The translations under genes were made by a program, and so were the position numbers. From contig OZ020593.1 in the NCBI GenBank assembly GCA_963971535.1, positions 18,886,919-18,950,918 on the forward strand: a stretch of 64,000 nucleotides of DNA. The letters run 5' to 3'. The notes below the pieces were generated by a model. The model saw only the letters and a program-made list of their open reading frames with translations, did not search any database and was not told where the DNA came from. This stretch comes from Notolepis coatsorum. Lineage: Eukaryota; Chordata; Actinopteri; Aulopiformes; Paralepididae. Shown in pieces: positions 12,413-24,118 of the stretch. Every line of letters starts with the position of its first letter. Position 1 is the stretch's first letter.

Positions 12413-12990
12413 TAGTGATGTGACGATTCATCGATTTGCATCGGTGCGCCGGCATACACGTTCACGATGCGCGTGCACCGGTGGAATACGTGCGCACCGG
12501 CTAGAACTCAGGTTGAACTCGCGATGCATCTTGTTGTAGCGTCTTTGCGTCGGTCAAAACCGATGCATTAATATAATTTCCTCTCATCCACTTCTGTCAG
12601 CAGTGCACTGTGACTGCACACAGCTGATACTATACTACTAATACAGAAGGCGAGAGCCGCGTCACAGTTAACAACAACAAACAGTGGAAGTCGAGGACAT
12701 GAATAGAATTGGGCTTCCTCTGGCTAACGCCAGTTAGCCGTTCAGCTAACGCTAAACTAAACTACAGTGTCTAACTAACTAACTAACGCAACACCAGTTC
12801 CATTAGTGAGGAGGGGGGGGGGGGGGGGGGTATATTGAAGACGCTTGACAACAGGTTCAAAGATAACTTCACATTTATTGGCTTCTTTATATCGCTTCAT
12901 GCAGCAGGCTATCCAGGCTGGCTCCGTGTGTGTTCTGTTGACATCCGATCCTAGCCTAGTGTGTGACATCATCAACTACGCGACTCAGAC

Positions 12991-13042
<52 letters not shown>

Positions 13043-13585
13043 CAATGATTTAACGTGGCCAAACGTTACAATATAAATACTAATTGGATAGTTGATGATA
13101 AACATTTAATTTCATTATCTGAAATATTATAAAATCATTTAAGTCTGCTATAAGCCATTATCCCTTTGTGTATGATTATTATTGTCTCACAGTAGTACAT
13201 TGTGTGTGTGTTTTTAGCTAAAGTGGATAGAAAAGACAGTTTATGCAAAAGTCTTCTTAGGCACCCAAGAGTTTTTATATAAATTGTCTTACAGTAGATA
13301 ATTTTATTTTTAAATAATATAAGCTGCATATAAGGAATACAACCAAATCCTCTGTCATACCATAAAATTTTATCATTATTTTGCATCGTGTTGAATCGCA
13401 TCGTATCGCCCCGAATCGCATTATGTTGAATCAAATCGTATCGAATCGTATCGTATCTCAACAGGGGGTGAATCGTATCGCATTGCATCGCCCGGTGCTT
13501 CAAATGTATCGTTAATGTATCGTATCGTTGGCACCGTATCGAGATGCGCATCGCATCGGCCTCGTGATGGAGATGCACATCCCTA
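12413..13585. mobile_element. hAT-like element, 1.17 kb, inside SINE copy a
   Basis: Flanked by the 8-bp duplication GGATACAC (12405-12412 and 13586-13593). Ends are TAGTGATGTGACGATTC and, inverted, TAGGGATGTGCATCTC. The interior is rich in ATCGTATCG and CGATGCG motifs near the ends and includes poly-G at about 12811-12830 and (TC)n at about 12986-13039. No transposase is visible, so it is non-autonomous. Removing it with one duplication restores the SINE consensus seen at 31502-31560. Confidence 0.85.
12986..13039. repeat. (TC)n microsatellite
   Basis: About 27 TC dinucleotides inside the hAT-like element. Confidence 0.95.
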
Positions 13586-13812
13586 GGATACACACCCCAC
13601 CGGCTTCCCACCCGCTAACACTGCCAATTGTGTTAGTATGGACGACCGACCAAGCCAGAGGTACCGCTGACAGCTGGATTCGATATCAGTGTCTCTGCGG
13701 TGGTAGGCAGGCGCTTAGTCCACTGCACTACCCAGCCGCCCAAGTTGTACGTGTTTTAATCTATTTGTTATCCTTACTTTTTGCCTCGCCTTGTTGTCTT
13801 ATTGTTATGATT

Positions 13813-14285
13813 ACATTTTTTTTTAAACTTTTTCTCCTTATTTTCTATTTTTCTCCCATCCCAATTTCGTGTATCCAATTCTCCCCTCCCCTGTCTTGAA
13901 CGTTGCTCGACTATGCCCCCCACTGGTCGGTTGTAGGGAGGATAGAAGCCTTGCATCACGTGTCCCCTCCGGCACACGAGGAGGCAGCCTGTCACATCTT
14001 TTCGCCTGCCAGCGCGAACTCTCATTGGCGAGGTGTAACACATGGGAGGCTCACACTACCCTCGCCCCTTCCTGTCTCTGCTGTGCAGGCGTCTCCCAAC
14101 CGACCTGTAGGGGTCGCTGTCCACAACGTCCAATCCCCACCCATCGACTTCCACCCGCTGACTCTGCCAAATGAGCCAGTACGACGGCCGGCCCAAGCTG
14201 AAGGCAATGCTGAGACTGGGATTCGATACCGGAGTCTCTTGCATTGGTGACGAGCGCAATCTCCGCTACGCCACCCAGCCGCCTC
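13813..14285 (-). mobile_element. SINE family 2, copy b
   Basis: Minus-oriented tRNA-derived SINE flanked by the 12-bp duplication ATTGTTATGATT (13801-13812 and 14286-14297). The head at right reads on the minus strand GGCGGCTGGGTGGCGTAGCG, with a GTATCGAATCCC B-box-like motif. The body shares CCGACCTGTAGGGGTCGC and CGTAACGCATGGGAGG-type segments with the other copies. Confidence 0.85.
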
Positions 14286-14405
14286 ATTGTTATGATTTTA
14301 TATACTTTTTTTTGTGTGCTAATTTCTGTGTACACTCATGTACACTCAACAAGGCTGTAAATGAGGGAAACCTCAGTTGCCTTTTCGAGTTTAAATAAAG
14401 GTTTG

Positions 14406-15366
14406 AAATGAAATGGTAATAAACTATATAATTAAATAGAAGAAATCTCCCCAAAATGTTCTCCTCATCGTGCTAACAAATGGGTCGCTCCTTAGACAAC
14501 ACGTCTCTCTCTGCATTTACCTCCTCATTTATATTCATCAACTCACCTCTTTCCCCAGGGACCTTCTGGTCCAATGAGTGCATTGATTTCTTTGACAAAA
14601 GGCTATAACAATTTGTTAGTGCGACAAGGAGATCAATTGATCAATGTATGTTTATCACTATGCCGGCATGCAAAGTCCCTAAATCCTGACCCTAAAGTAG
14701 CTCTTTTATCTTGTGGGGTCTGGCCAATGGCCCCACACTGGGCTTCATTTCCTGCCGGAACAAGAGCCAGGACCTCCCCGATTTGGACCATGTTGTGGAA
14801 AATTAGAGTCTCGATACAGAGCGCGGAAGTGAGCCCCGAGTCCAAGGATGCTTCCAGCCTTATAGTGAAAGAAATCAAGGTTTTGCATACAGTAGAAAAG
14901 TCAGGCAGTTCTGAACACTCATAAGCTGCGCTAGAGCAGATATTTTGTTGTGAGAGAATTGGTCGTTAAAATGGTTCCAGACAAACCCATGCTGTCTGTA
15001 TACGCTAGAGAATTTAGGCTCAGTAAGATGGTTCATCGTACAAGCAGTAGAGGGATATTGTACACTAATATTGTACAAAGAATTGTATGATATTTTCTAT
15101 AATAACCAGCACCTATTTGATGGGACCCAGTACCCCCTCTGTCACTGTCATAATCTGTCAATACGTTTTGTGTAAGATTTAATGTCATTCTTTTACATCC
15201 CATTAAAGTCACTCATGCATCGCTTGTTTAAGTAGGCATAGCATTTTCGTTTCAATGCCGCAATCGAAATCACATTCGAATAAATAAAATAAAACGTCAA
15301 CCAGGTCACACAGTGACAGGCGACCTGAACGCAGTGTTTTAAGCACGTAAACTACTGTGGACTGTG
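14406..15366. other. Unassigned sequence
   Basis: No gene, RNA or repeat family could be supported. The short open frames at 14574-14924 and on the opposite strand match no protein I recognise. Confidence 0.4.
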
Positions 15367-15525
15367 TTAAAGGAACACGCCAACATTTTGGGAAATTAGC
15401 TTACCGCCTTCTCCAGAGAGAGAGACAAGAAGATAGATACCAGTTTCCTCTTTGTGCGTTCAGTAGAAAGCTATCTGGCTGCATGTTAGCCTAGCTTAGC
15501 ACAATGAATGGAAGCGGACAGTGCC
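15367..15525 (+). mobile_element. TTAA-flanked MITE fragment
   Basis: Starts TTAAAGGAACACGCCAACAT and continues TTTTGGGAAATTAGC. The same start recurs at about 19918-19946. The TTAA start suggests a piggyBac-type MITE end; the opposite end is not evident. Confidence 0.45.
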
Positions 15526-15612
15526 GGTTTGCCTAGGCATTTTCACGGCAGTCGGACCCTTGCAGGCCAAAGTGGTTTTTAGAAGAACCAACAGGCTGGC
15601 GACAGCTCATGG

Positions 15613-15855
15613 CAGTGTTGTAGTAGAGTCACTAAATCTCTAGTCCGAGTCGAGTCTCGAGTCCCCATTACCCTAGTCTGAGTCACCAAAGAAGAGGTCA
15701 TCGAGGTTGAATCCACTCCACTCTGGCAGTCAAAGAGCTGACATACAAATAAAAGGTCTATACATTAAACATACATGACACAGCGGTCACCGTTTCAAAG
15801 GGGAAAAAAAGAAAAGAAATAACTATATTTATCAATTAACAAGTCCTCGTCTGCG
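15613..15855 (+). mobile_element. hAT-like element fragment (CAGTGTTGTAGT family)
   Basis: Begins CAGTGTTGTAGTAGAGTC and parallels the complete copy at 34921-35366 (GAGTCGAGTCTCGAGTCCCC, then CAAAGAGCTGACATACAAAT, then AACAAGTCC). It is truncated before the right terminal inverted repeat. Confidence 0.7.
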
Positions 15856-16135
15856 GTGCGGCCGGGTAGCGCAGCAAAGGACACGCAGTATCTCTGTCCA
15901 CGACCCCGGGAATAACGTCACGGAGCAGGGAGAGAGAGGCAGAGGACTCCATGGCTGTTTTGGACCAATTAACAGAAAGGTTTGCACACACTTTTATTGC
16001 CATTCCCTGAGCAGTATTGATGATCGATGGGAAGTACGATTGATGACAAGGCCTATTGACGATGATGATGATAATGAGGAGGAGTAGGCTAGGTAATGGC
16101 AATGCATGGGGGAATGCCTCCTGAGCCACTGGGGG

Positions 16136-16383
16136 TGATAGTGGCTCAGGAGGTATAGAGCGGTCGTCTGGTAATCACAAAGGTCCCCATTCGATTCCGG
16201 CTCCTAACCGGCAGCGTGTCGAAGTGTCCTTGAGCAACACACTTACTGTGTACAACCCCTAACTGCTCCTAATGAGCCGGTTGGCACCATGCATGGTTGC
16301 CTCCACCGTCGGTGAGTGAATGTGTGAATCAATTGTAAAGAGCGTTTGGATACAAACGGTTATATAAATGCAGTCCATTTACC
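16136..16383 (+). mobile_element. SINE family 1, full-length copy
   Basis: The tRNA-like head has the A-box-like TGGCTCAGGAGGTATAGAGC and the B-box-like ATTCGATTCC. The body follows (GTGTCGAAGTGTCCTTGAGC, GGTTGGCACCATGCATGG), and the tail is ATATAAATGCAGTCCATTTA. The head layout fits RNA polymerase III transcription of a tRNA-derived SINE. Confidence 0.85.
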
Positions 16384-16639
16384 CCACAAATAGACCCACT
16401 GTATGCTGGCAAGTGGTTTAACATGAATGCTTTTTTTGTGTGTAAATATTTTGTCACATTACAGTAAGCCCCATGGCTATAGTAGTGGGCATTAGTGCTG
16501 TGTGGTGGAATGAGTACAGGCCAATGAACACAGTAACACACGCAAGTCCCATCGCCGTGGGCATGTAGTGCATGTGTAGCTACTAGGCTCCGATTGTCAT
16601 GTTAGAAGATGCAACGATGTTTTCTAACGGTGCGTTGTA

Positions 16640-16705
16640 TACTGTAATTGCCGTAACAATTACCAATGTGTTTACACATATGGCTCATTAAAGGAATCTG
16701 AAACG
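16640..16705 (+). mobile_element. LINE 3'-end fragment
   Basis: CAACAATTACCAATGTGTTT-type sequence followed by GGCTCATTAAAGGAATCTG matches a second copy at 22375-22455, which ends in repeated AATCTGAATCTGA. This is typical of fish LINE 3' tails. Confidence 0.5.
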
Positions 16706-18785
16706 TGCCGGCGGAGATCGGACGGAGAGTTGGATGAACGGGTGGACTAACCCTGAGGCTGGTGCCCTACACCCCGCGAGGCGACCAACACACTTCCTGG
16801 GCTGTGGAGGTGTCCACGCTCGGGCTGACTGTGAGTAGGGTATTTTTTATACTTTTACTTAAGTAAAGGAACTGTGTACTTCTTCTCCCACCACTGCTGT
16901 CCCCGCAACAACAAACATTCGGTTTTCAATCACTTTGGGGACATTTGGTCCCCACAACGGTAGGCAAACAAGGACACACACTACACTCACTCTTCAAATA
17001 TTTCAGATGTTCAACATGGTTTTTACATTTAAGGATACAAGGAGCATCGTCTCTGCCATTATTACAGCAGAAACTCAACCGGACAGGACAGGACAGGACA
17101 CACACAGAACATAAAATCATTGGACTAAAAAACATGCTGGCTGTAAACAGACACCAATGAATCCAGAGCAGAACTCCAAAGGAAACACGAGTGCCTCTCG
17201 CTCATGTGTGATCAAGCAACCGGAGACGTGGAGACGAGGAGATGAGACGAGGACGAGAGGAGGGAGGAGGCGACGTCAAACATTTTGACTTACGACTCCG
17301 TTTTCCCCATCTCACGACTGAGATCCCTCTGCCTCTCCTATCAACCTTTATTTAGTCAGATCTGAAGACTCCAATTATATCCGCCCCCCCCCCCTGCACA
17401 CGCACACACCCACACCTCTCAAACTCCTTGATCCATTTGAATTAGCCTCCTCCGTCAAATTCAACCTTCCTGGGATTCTTCCCATCATGCCAGATCTAGG
17501 TCAGGCGTATTCTGCTGGTTTCACAGACACTGTGGTAAGACGACGAGGTATACGAGGCGGAGTGACGGATCAGCGCATCTCAGGCCCACTTTACCCGGCT
17601 TGATCCTAACCACACCTCGTGTTCTGACAAGGAACTCCGCTGTGGTACCTGTCAAGGTTCTGCATATCACATCAGAGTTGTGACACGAGCCGTCGGTTGT
17701 GTGAGCTGATGGAGAGGGGGATAGAGAGAGGCAGAGACAGAGAGAGAGAGAGAGAGAGCGATGAGAGGGAAAGTGGAAGGGAAGGAGAGTAACTGTCAGG
17801 GATCTGGGGCTCTGGCCCAGTGGAGTTCCTTGAACGCTCTCTCTTCTTGGCGTTTCCTTCACATCACATCCCGTTCAAACGCCAGTTAGTGGTTAGTGAG
17901 GAGGAGGACGGTTCCGCCATTACAGTAGCTCAGGCTGACGATTTGCCAAGGCCAAAGTGGGATGGCAAAATGTACATCTCTGGTCAGCCAGCAAATATAA
18001 TTTCCCCATTTATAACAGTCTGCCTGGCCATGGACCTTTTTTTTCTTTTTTTTTTATATAAATACTGTTGCGTTTACCTGATTAATATTCAACAATGAAA
18101 GGTAGAAAACATCTTTCAGAGGTTTATTTATTTATAATACGTTGCAAGGAAAAAGGTACATTGCAACGGGCAGAATATACATCCTACAGTCTGCCAAGAA
18201 GAGAGCAACTTAAATATTGTCACTGGCTATGCTGTCAGCATGATTCTGGCTCTTCAAAAATAGTTAAAAAAAGGAAATAGCTAGACCTTCAGCTGAGCTC
18301 AACAGTTTTAGAACACAGACTCTCGTCTCCTAACAGGTGGCTGTTGGATGAAATTGATGACATTACCGTTGCTACCTCAGCTAATGTTACATAAGTTACA
18401 TACATTACTACTGTTAGCATTGATATTAACGGTATATTACTCGCAAACAAGGTTTGTCGGAAACTGCCAAAATGTGCTTCTCCTCTATTATCAATTGGTT
18501 TTTTTTTTGCTGTAGATTTCTCTTCAGATACCTCAGATTTGTAATTCCTCCCCTCGGTTGATTTGATCGGCCCATCGACAAGATGCACTTTCTCAACCGA
18601 GAGCTCCCGAAAAAAAGCGTCTCTTCAAAAGCGTGAGGCGCGTAGTAGTAGCTTGGAGGAGATGTGCGCCCGTCGCGACAAAAACAAACGATAGAAAAAA
18701 GGCTCAGTCACGTTCAAACAGGCGTCCAATGTGATCACAGCCTCGTCAGTTGATGACATCCCCAACATGCGGTGATCCTACGCTG
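16706..18785. other. Unassigned stretch with minor simple repeats
   Basis: No gene was recognised. Seen are three tandem GGACA blocks near 17081-17099, a poly-C run near 17385, and a short (GA)n near 17737-17758. The 92-codon open frame at 17820-18098 ends in a T-rich simple stretch and resembles no known family. Confidence 0.4.
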
Positions 18786-18788
18786 CAT

Positions 18789-19575
18789 TTTTTTTTTTTT
18801 TTTTTTTTTTTATCCTTTATTTATCCAGGAATGTCCCATTGAGATACAAGATCTCTTCTTCCAGGGAGTCCTGACCAACACAGCACACAACAAGTTTCAA
18901 CATAAAACAGGGCATTAAACAAAAAACATACAATTCAAATATAAATACAGAGGGTCATTTGTGCAGTGGCAAGGAGCATAATCACATCAACAATAGCATC
19001 AGGTAAAACAGTTACATGTTTCATAAAGGGCTAATCGTAGCATACCTTTAAAAGCATTCACAGTAGGAAGTGCCTGTAGACAAAGTTTCACTTGCAGCGT
19101 ATTCCATAAAAAGGGAGCATAGTGGGAGAATGCAGCTTTACCAAGCTCTGACTGCATCAAAGGAACATTTAACAGCATCCCATTTGCTGCTCGTCTGGTA
19201 TTAAAAAAGCAAGTATAAAAGGACAGAAGTCTGGAGATATATAAGGGCAGCTTACCTAGCAATGACTTAAGGATAAAAATCAACATGTGTGATTGTCTTC
19301 TTTGGTACAGAGAGGACCATCCTAATGACTGATACAAAGTGCAGTGGTGGGTGCGAGAGCCTGCACCTGTTACAAAACGTATGGCAGTATGGTACGCAGA
19401 ATCCAGCTTTTTAAGCAGGGAGGAAGGAGCATGCATATAGATTACATCGCCATAGTCTAATACAGGCAGAAAGGAACTCTGCACAATTCTCTTCCTGGCT
19501 TCAGACGGGAAACATGCATAAAGGGCAGAGATACAATGGACAAAATTAAGTGATTCAATGGACACAAGCCATCTT
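18789..19575 (-). mobile_element. LINE 3' fragment: reverse-transcriptase C-terminal region plus 3' tail
   Basis: The 188-codon minus frame at 18999-19565 contains FLPVLDYGDVIY, then KLDSAYHTAIRFVTG, then YQSLGWSSLYQRR, and further on FLWNTLQ. This is the conserved region following the polymerase domain of many fish non-LTR elements. Downstream on the minus strand comes GAGATCTTGTATCTCAATGG with a terminal A-rich run (T-run at 18789-18811 on the plus strand). The open frame is intact over this C-terminal part, but upstream catalytic motifs are absent, so it is 5'-truncated. Confidence 0.85.
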
Positions 19576-20490
19576 GGAATTCATTTTATAGCATGCACTG
19601 CTTTTGTGGAGGATAATGAAATATTAACACGGGTGTGGTGGTGAGACGTGCACAGCAGTCAGTGTGACTAAGTCTTTGACTTCGCTGCTCCTCTTCCTGC
19701 CTCCAGCAGCAGCAGCAGGCACTCAGGATGAATTTTTCATAAGCACAGACAGACTGAAGAGCAACACAGAGATAGCGTAAATAAATATATAACTCGGCAG
19801 AGATTTGTGGAAATCGGTTTTTCTTTTTCTTTTCTTCACCTGGGGCCGGTCCGATATCTTAATGCTTCAGGCTGCTTATAGGCTAAACAGGTTCATGGAG
19901 GGCCCAATAAAAGCTTGAAGGAACACGCCAACATTTTGGGAAATTTGCTATAATCCTCTTCTCCAGGGGGCTTTCCAACCGTTTCTAACCAGTTTGTTTC
20001 AGTCCATCTGTTTGTTAGTAAGCTAGAGGGAAGGTTTGCCTCTCTTCCATTTTGGGGAAATTGTGTGTCAGTCACGGATGTAAGTAGAGTATTTATGTTT
20101 TCATTTGTGCCCATTTAATTGACTGCAACTTACTCTGTAAATATGTCCATATTAATCCATTTTCTGTTGATGTTTCTCTCTGCTAGTTATAGCTTAGTTG
20201 AGTGTTAGCTAGGCTATATAAATATAACATTCTGTTACTGTTAGAGCATTGAATTTACCTTTACTTTTGGTTTACTGTTTGTCTAATTTAGTCATATTAT
20301 TTTACCTGTATTACATAGCTTATTTCCCTGCATACTGTCTATGTAAATGGAATAACTATAAATTATATTTACAACCCGCAGGCTATGTGAATAGTATGAG
20401 TGAGGACTCTAATCAATATTGTAATTCAGACAGCGGGAGATACTAGGAGCACATACCTCAAACTGTTTTTTTTATGACTCGGATCTATTC
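19576..20490. other. Unassigned sequence with a MITE scrap
   Basis: Contains a short copy of the AAGGAACACGCCAACATTTT motif at about 19918. Nothing else could be supported. Confidence 0.4.
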
Positions 20491-20494
20491 AAAC

Positions 20495-21175
20495 CATCTG
20501 TATATCGATAGTGGATCGTTTTCGAGTGCTTTCGACACCATCCAACCTCTCACACTTAGAGACAAGCTTGAAAAGATGGGGGTGGACCCTTCCTTCACCT
20601 CCTGGATCACAGATTATCTGACAGGACAACCACAGTTCGTACGGCTGGGGAAATGTGTCTCTGAGACGGTGGTGAGCAGCGCAGGGGACTGTTCTGGCTC
20701 CGTTCCTGTTCACTCTGTACACATCAGACTTCAACTAGAACACGGAGTCCTGCCAGAAATACTCTGACGATACAGCTATTGTGGCATGTGTGTGCGCTCA
20801 CACACAAACGGCCACTTTAAACACAATGGAAAGGACACTTTAAAGGAACAAGGGAAAAAAGGTCACTTTAAGGAAAGAACTGGTTCTTGTATAGTATAGT
20901 TTAGAAATAGCAAGTATAGCATATGATATAGAGTCAAAACTGTATTGTATAGTAGTGTACATAGGACCCAGTGCCTTAATCCGTAGCTAACATTGTATTG
21001 CATCTATCTCAGGACTTTAACATGTCTATTTTATCATGTCTATTTTATCATGTCTATTTTATTATCTTCTACTTATTTTATTTACTATTGTATTATTGCA
21101 CAATCAAAGCAGGCATGGCCACCCGCATTTCACTGTATACCCTGGTATGTATGTGACAAATAAACCTCTTGAATC
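20495..21175 (+). mobile_element. LINE fragment: reverse transcriptase piece joined to 3' UTR
   Basis: The plus frame from 20474 encodes SSAFDTIQPLTLRDKLEKMG, FTSWITDYLTGQPQFVRLGK and, after a frameshift, YSDDTAIVAC (Y-x-DD catalytic box, near 20760). A deletion then joins this to a 3' UTR ending GACAAATAAACCTCTTGAAT with repeated CTTGAAT. Dead by frameshift and internal deletion. Confidence 0.8.
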
Positions 21176-21450
21176 TTGAATCTTGGCAGACAGGAACACT
21201 ATAGGCGGCTGGACAAGCTGGTCAAAAAGGCTGCTTCAGTGTTTGGTAGGAGCTTGGACACACTGGGGGTTGTGGTGGAGAGACACACAAGGAGTAAGAT
21301 GCAGGACATCGTGATGAATGACAGCCACCCTCTCCATCACATCCTGGCAGGACAGAGGAGCAGCCACAGTGGACGGAGTGGACTATCTTTTGTCCCCTCA
21401 GCCATGATCAGACTGTTTAACACCTCAGGCGTGGACAGCGGCTCATGAGT
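21176..21450 (+). mobile_element. Second LINE C-terminal fragment
   Basis: The frame encodes DKLVKKAASVFGRSLDTLGV, SHPLHHILAGQRSS and FVPSAMIRLFN, the typical last ~90 residues of an L2/Rex-like reverse transcriptase protein. It directly follows the 3' tail of the preceding LINE fragment, so two partial elements are juxtaposed. Confidence 0.75.
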
Positions 21451-21856
21451 GTCCGCCCCCCCCCTGTGTTCAGTTATTCCCCACACAGTTCACAAGTTTG
21501 GAATCTTATTTAACATCTGACGCCTCAATACCCTATGCAGTCCATGTCGCTTGTCGCAGGGAACGCAGCTCGGATGCAGCTTATCACTGTTTGCAACCAT
21601 GGCAACAAGGGAGTCTCATCAACGAGGTTAGAATATTCTAAGAGGGAAATCAGAAGTGAAAATGAATAGGAGGCGATGTCCTCCTCACCGAAAACTCCAA
21701 CGCCAGGTCATTCACAAGACTGACGTGTACAATAGCGATCTGCTTAAATATCAGGAATGTAAATTTCAATATTGTAAAATTGAAATGTTTATCTCTATTT
21801 GATGTCAAAACTAGCTTACCCTCGCTGTCTGTGAATCACAGAAAAAGGTGAAACAT

Positions 21857-21964
<108 letters not shown>

Positions 21965-22199
21965 GAATATAACAAATCCCTTTAAAAAAAGATCTGCTGA
22001 ATCTTTCGACCGACTCCGGTCAAGTCTAGCAGCGCGGCTGCTTTCAATTAATTTCCTAAGTAGAGGAGCGTATGCAGCCACGAGGTACAGATGAGGTACT
22101 GCAGACGCTCCTCTACTTTGGGAATGAATTGAGAGATACACATCCCAAAAGAACAGGGACAGACACACAAGTGACCCCAAGTGACACTGGCACAATGAC

Positions 22200-22253
22200 A
22201 CTGCACTGCACTGCACTGCACTGCACTGCACTGCACTGCACTGCACTGCACTG
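22200..22253. repeat. Pentanucleotide (CTGCA)n repeat
   Basis: About ten tandem CTGCA/ACTGC units. The cysteine- and threonine-rich open frames crossing it are by-products. Confidence 0.9.
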
Positions 22254-22254
22254 G

Positions 22255-22460
22255 TCTTTACTGGAACTCTGCACTTTACACTTATATATATATGTATTTA
22301 AATTATGAATCCTCCACTGCACTGTTTTTGTCCTGTGTCTGTGTTGTTGTTACAGTGAAAACAATTATGAAAAAATGCATACACTGTAATGCCGCAACAA
22401 TTACCAATGTGTTTTACACAAATGGCTTAATAAAGTAATCTGAATCTGAATCTGAACATC
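22255..22460 (+). mobile_element. LINE 3' tail
   Basis: Contains TGCACTTTACACTTATATAT, then CAACAATTACCAATGTG, and ends AATAAAGTAATCTGAATCTG. This parallels 16640-16705. Confidence 0.55.
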
Positions 22461-22559
22461 CAGTGATTCAGTGAGACTTGTGGGAGACATCATTGGACTC
22501 AACAGAGAGTTCTGCTGTAGAGATGCTCTTCCAACTTTACTTACATAGTATATATTCAG

Positions 22560-22855
22560 ATGCTAAATGTTTTATTGCCCATATTTATTGTAACATATAA
22601 TATAACTGATAAAAAGGACATACAGACCCTCATCTGCACCTTTTTGATTACACTGTTTATTTGCTCATATTCTTATATTCAGAGTTAATTATATTGTTTA
22701 CACTGCTTATTTTTACCTTTACTATAGTTGTATTGCCTATATTTATCTCTTCTACTATTACCATGCCCATACCTGTACCTCCTCTCCCCCATGCTGCTAT
22801 GATGCCCACATTTCCACAAGGGGATCAATAAAGGAATATCCTAACTCTAATAAGC
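22560..22855 (+). mobile_element. LINE 3' UTR/tail fragment
   Basis: AT-rich 3' UTR-like sequence ending CAAGGGGATCAATAAAGGAA, a typical LINE 3' terminus. A related stretch (CTGTACCCCCCTCCCCCCAT) occurs near 53620. Confidence 0.5.
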
Positions 22856-22894
22856 TCAGCGCTACTTTGAGAGCACCTGCACAATGATGGTTGC

Positions 22895-22897
22895 AGC

Positions 22898-22943
<46 letters not shown>

Positions 22944-23005
22944 TGTATTTATATAGCACGTTTAAACATGACGCTTGTCAACCAAAGTGCTTCACATAGC
23001 TAAGC
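22895..23005 (-). mobile_element. (CAAT)n tail plus 3' end of a retroelement
   Basis: About 11 AATC units followed by AAATGTATTTATATAGCACG and CCAAAGTGCTTCACATAG. Read on the minus strand this is a retroelement 3' end closing in a short tandem repeat. Confidence 0.5.
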
Positions 23006-24118
23006 TAAGCTATGCTTATCACAAATTACCTTCTCGTTTAATGTTATTCATAATAACAGGGTGATGAAACATCATAGAGAACCATGTAAACTTTCACTTC
23101 GAGTCAAAAGTGTTAACATTGAAGATACAAGGTTTCCGTCTGACCGCAGCGATTATGTTTATGAGTTTCAAACCTGCTGTATGTGTGTATGTGTGTGAGG
23201 CTGTAAATATTCAGTGTGTATTGAGCCTCTTGATCTACAAGCCGTTCTCTCGGAGTACAGCGGTCATTAAACATTCATGGACATTCTATCTATCGGCCTA
23301 TCTGGGAAGTTTGGTGCACTCGATATCCTCAAGACAAACACAACTTGCCCTCCACATTATGCCTCCAGTTGAAGCACAAAACATTTTATTCTATATTTCC
23401 CAGAGTGGTGTTTTTTATTATTAGCATAGCAGTTTCGTCAAGCATTCTAGCAGCATAGTTAATTTACAGTTCCATTACTCTAAATCCGGAGCATCAGCTT
23501 TCATTGTGGCCTGGGGCAACATAAGGGTAAGTCTGTATTGATTAAAGATCATGGATACAGACTGGGCTTAGCTGTCACTCAAAGATTTATGGGTAATGTC
23601 TTCCACGGCATGATTTATTGTGATACTGTTGCATATCCAGACACGAAATAGCCAGATGAGAATGATAGAATAGTTGGCTGCTGGTGTCCACATATACTAC
23701 ACATTTGTTTCAGTTTATTATTTCCTGGTACTGTGCGTATGATATTTAGTCTGTGCTTAAAATAGGCCGGTAATGACCGGCAATGAGCACCGTCACTTTT
23801 GTTTTCCGGCGATATTATATCGATACACTTTTTATATTGATACTTTCTTTTTTCTTCCCATTTTACTGCAATGAAAACGATTGGAATGAGGTGAACAGAC
23901 TGAAAACGTTATCTAATTAATTAAAACAGATGTGTATATATATTGTTTTATTGTAGATGTAGGGAGACATCATTTCCAGTTGAAAAAAGGTAATCGCAAT
24001 ATACCGTATATATACATTTATATTTACAGAATATATATATACATATCTGTCTGAATATACCTGCATATAATTATTCTATATACCTACTTATACACCTGCT
24101 TGTACAACTGTATGATAG
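23006..24118. other. Unassigned sequence
   Basis: No supported gene. The 104-codon open frame at 23110-23424 resembles nothing I know. The part after about 24000 is AT-rich and resembles retroelement 3' UTRs at 24600-24760 and 44990-45130. Confidence 0.35.

Larger units (their letters stand above)
12077..13740 (-). mobile_element. SINE family 2, copy a (interrupted by a hAT element)
   Basis: A tRNA-derived SINE in minus orientation: T-rich tail at left, tRNA-like head at right. Its minus strand near 13735-13680 has an A-box-like TGGGTAGTGCAGTGG and a B-box-like GATATCGAATCC. The repeat is flanked by CAAGTTGTA at 12068-12076 and 13741-13749. It is split at 12412/13586 by the element at 12413-13585. 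Confidence 0.75.
12022..14405 (+). mobile_element. Older interspersed repeat X, split by nested insertions
   Basis: Pieces at about 12022-12076, 13741-13812 and 14286-14405 together match the uninterrupted copy at about 39378-39590: AACCTTGATCTCCAACC, then TTGTCTTATTGTTATG, then GAGGGAAACCTCAGTTGCC. The gaps are exactly two SINE insertions with target duplications. It is probably the 3' end of an older retroelement, since it ends near TTTAAATAAAGG. Confidence 0.75.

Noticed and set aside
18999..19565. 188-codon frame as a host gene
   Set aside because: LDYGDVIY and GWSSLYQRR motifs show it is the tail of a LINE reverse transcriptase.
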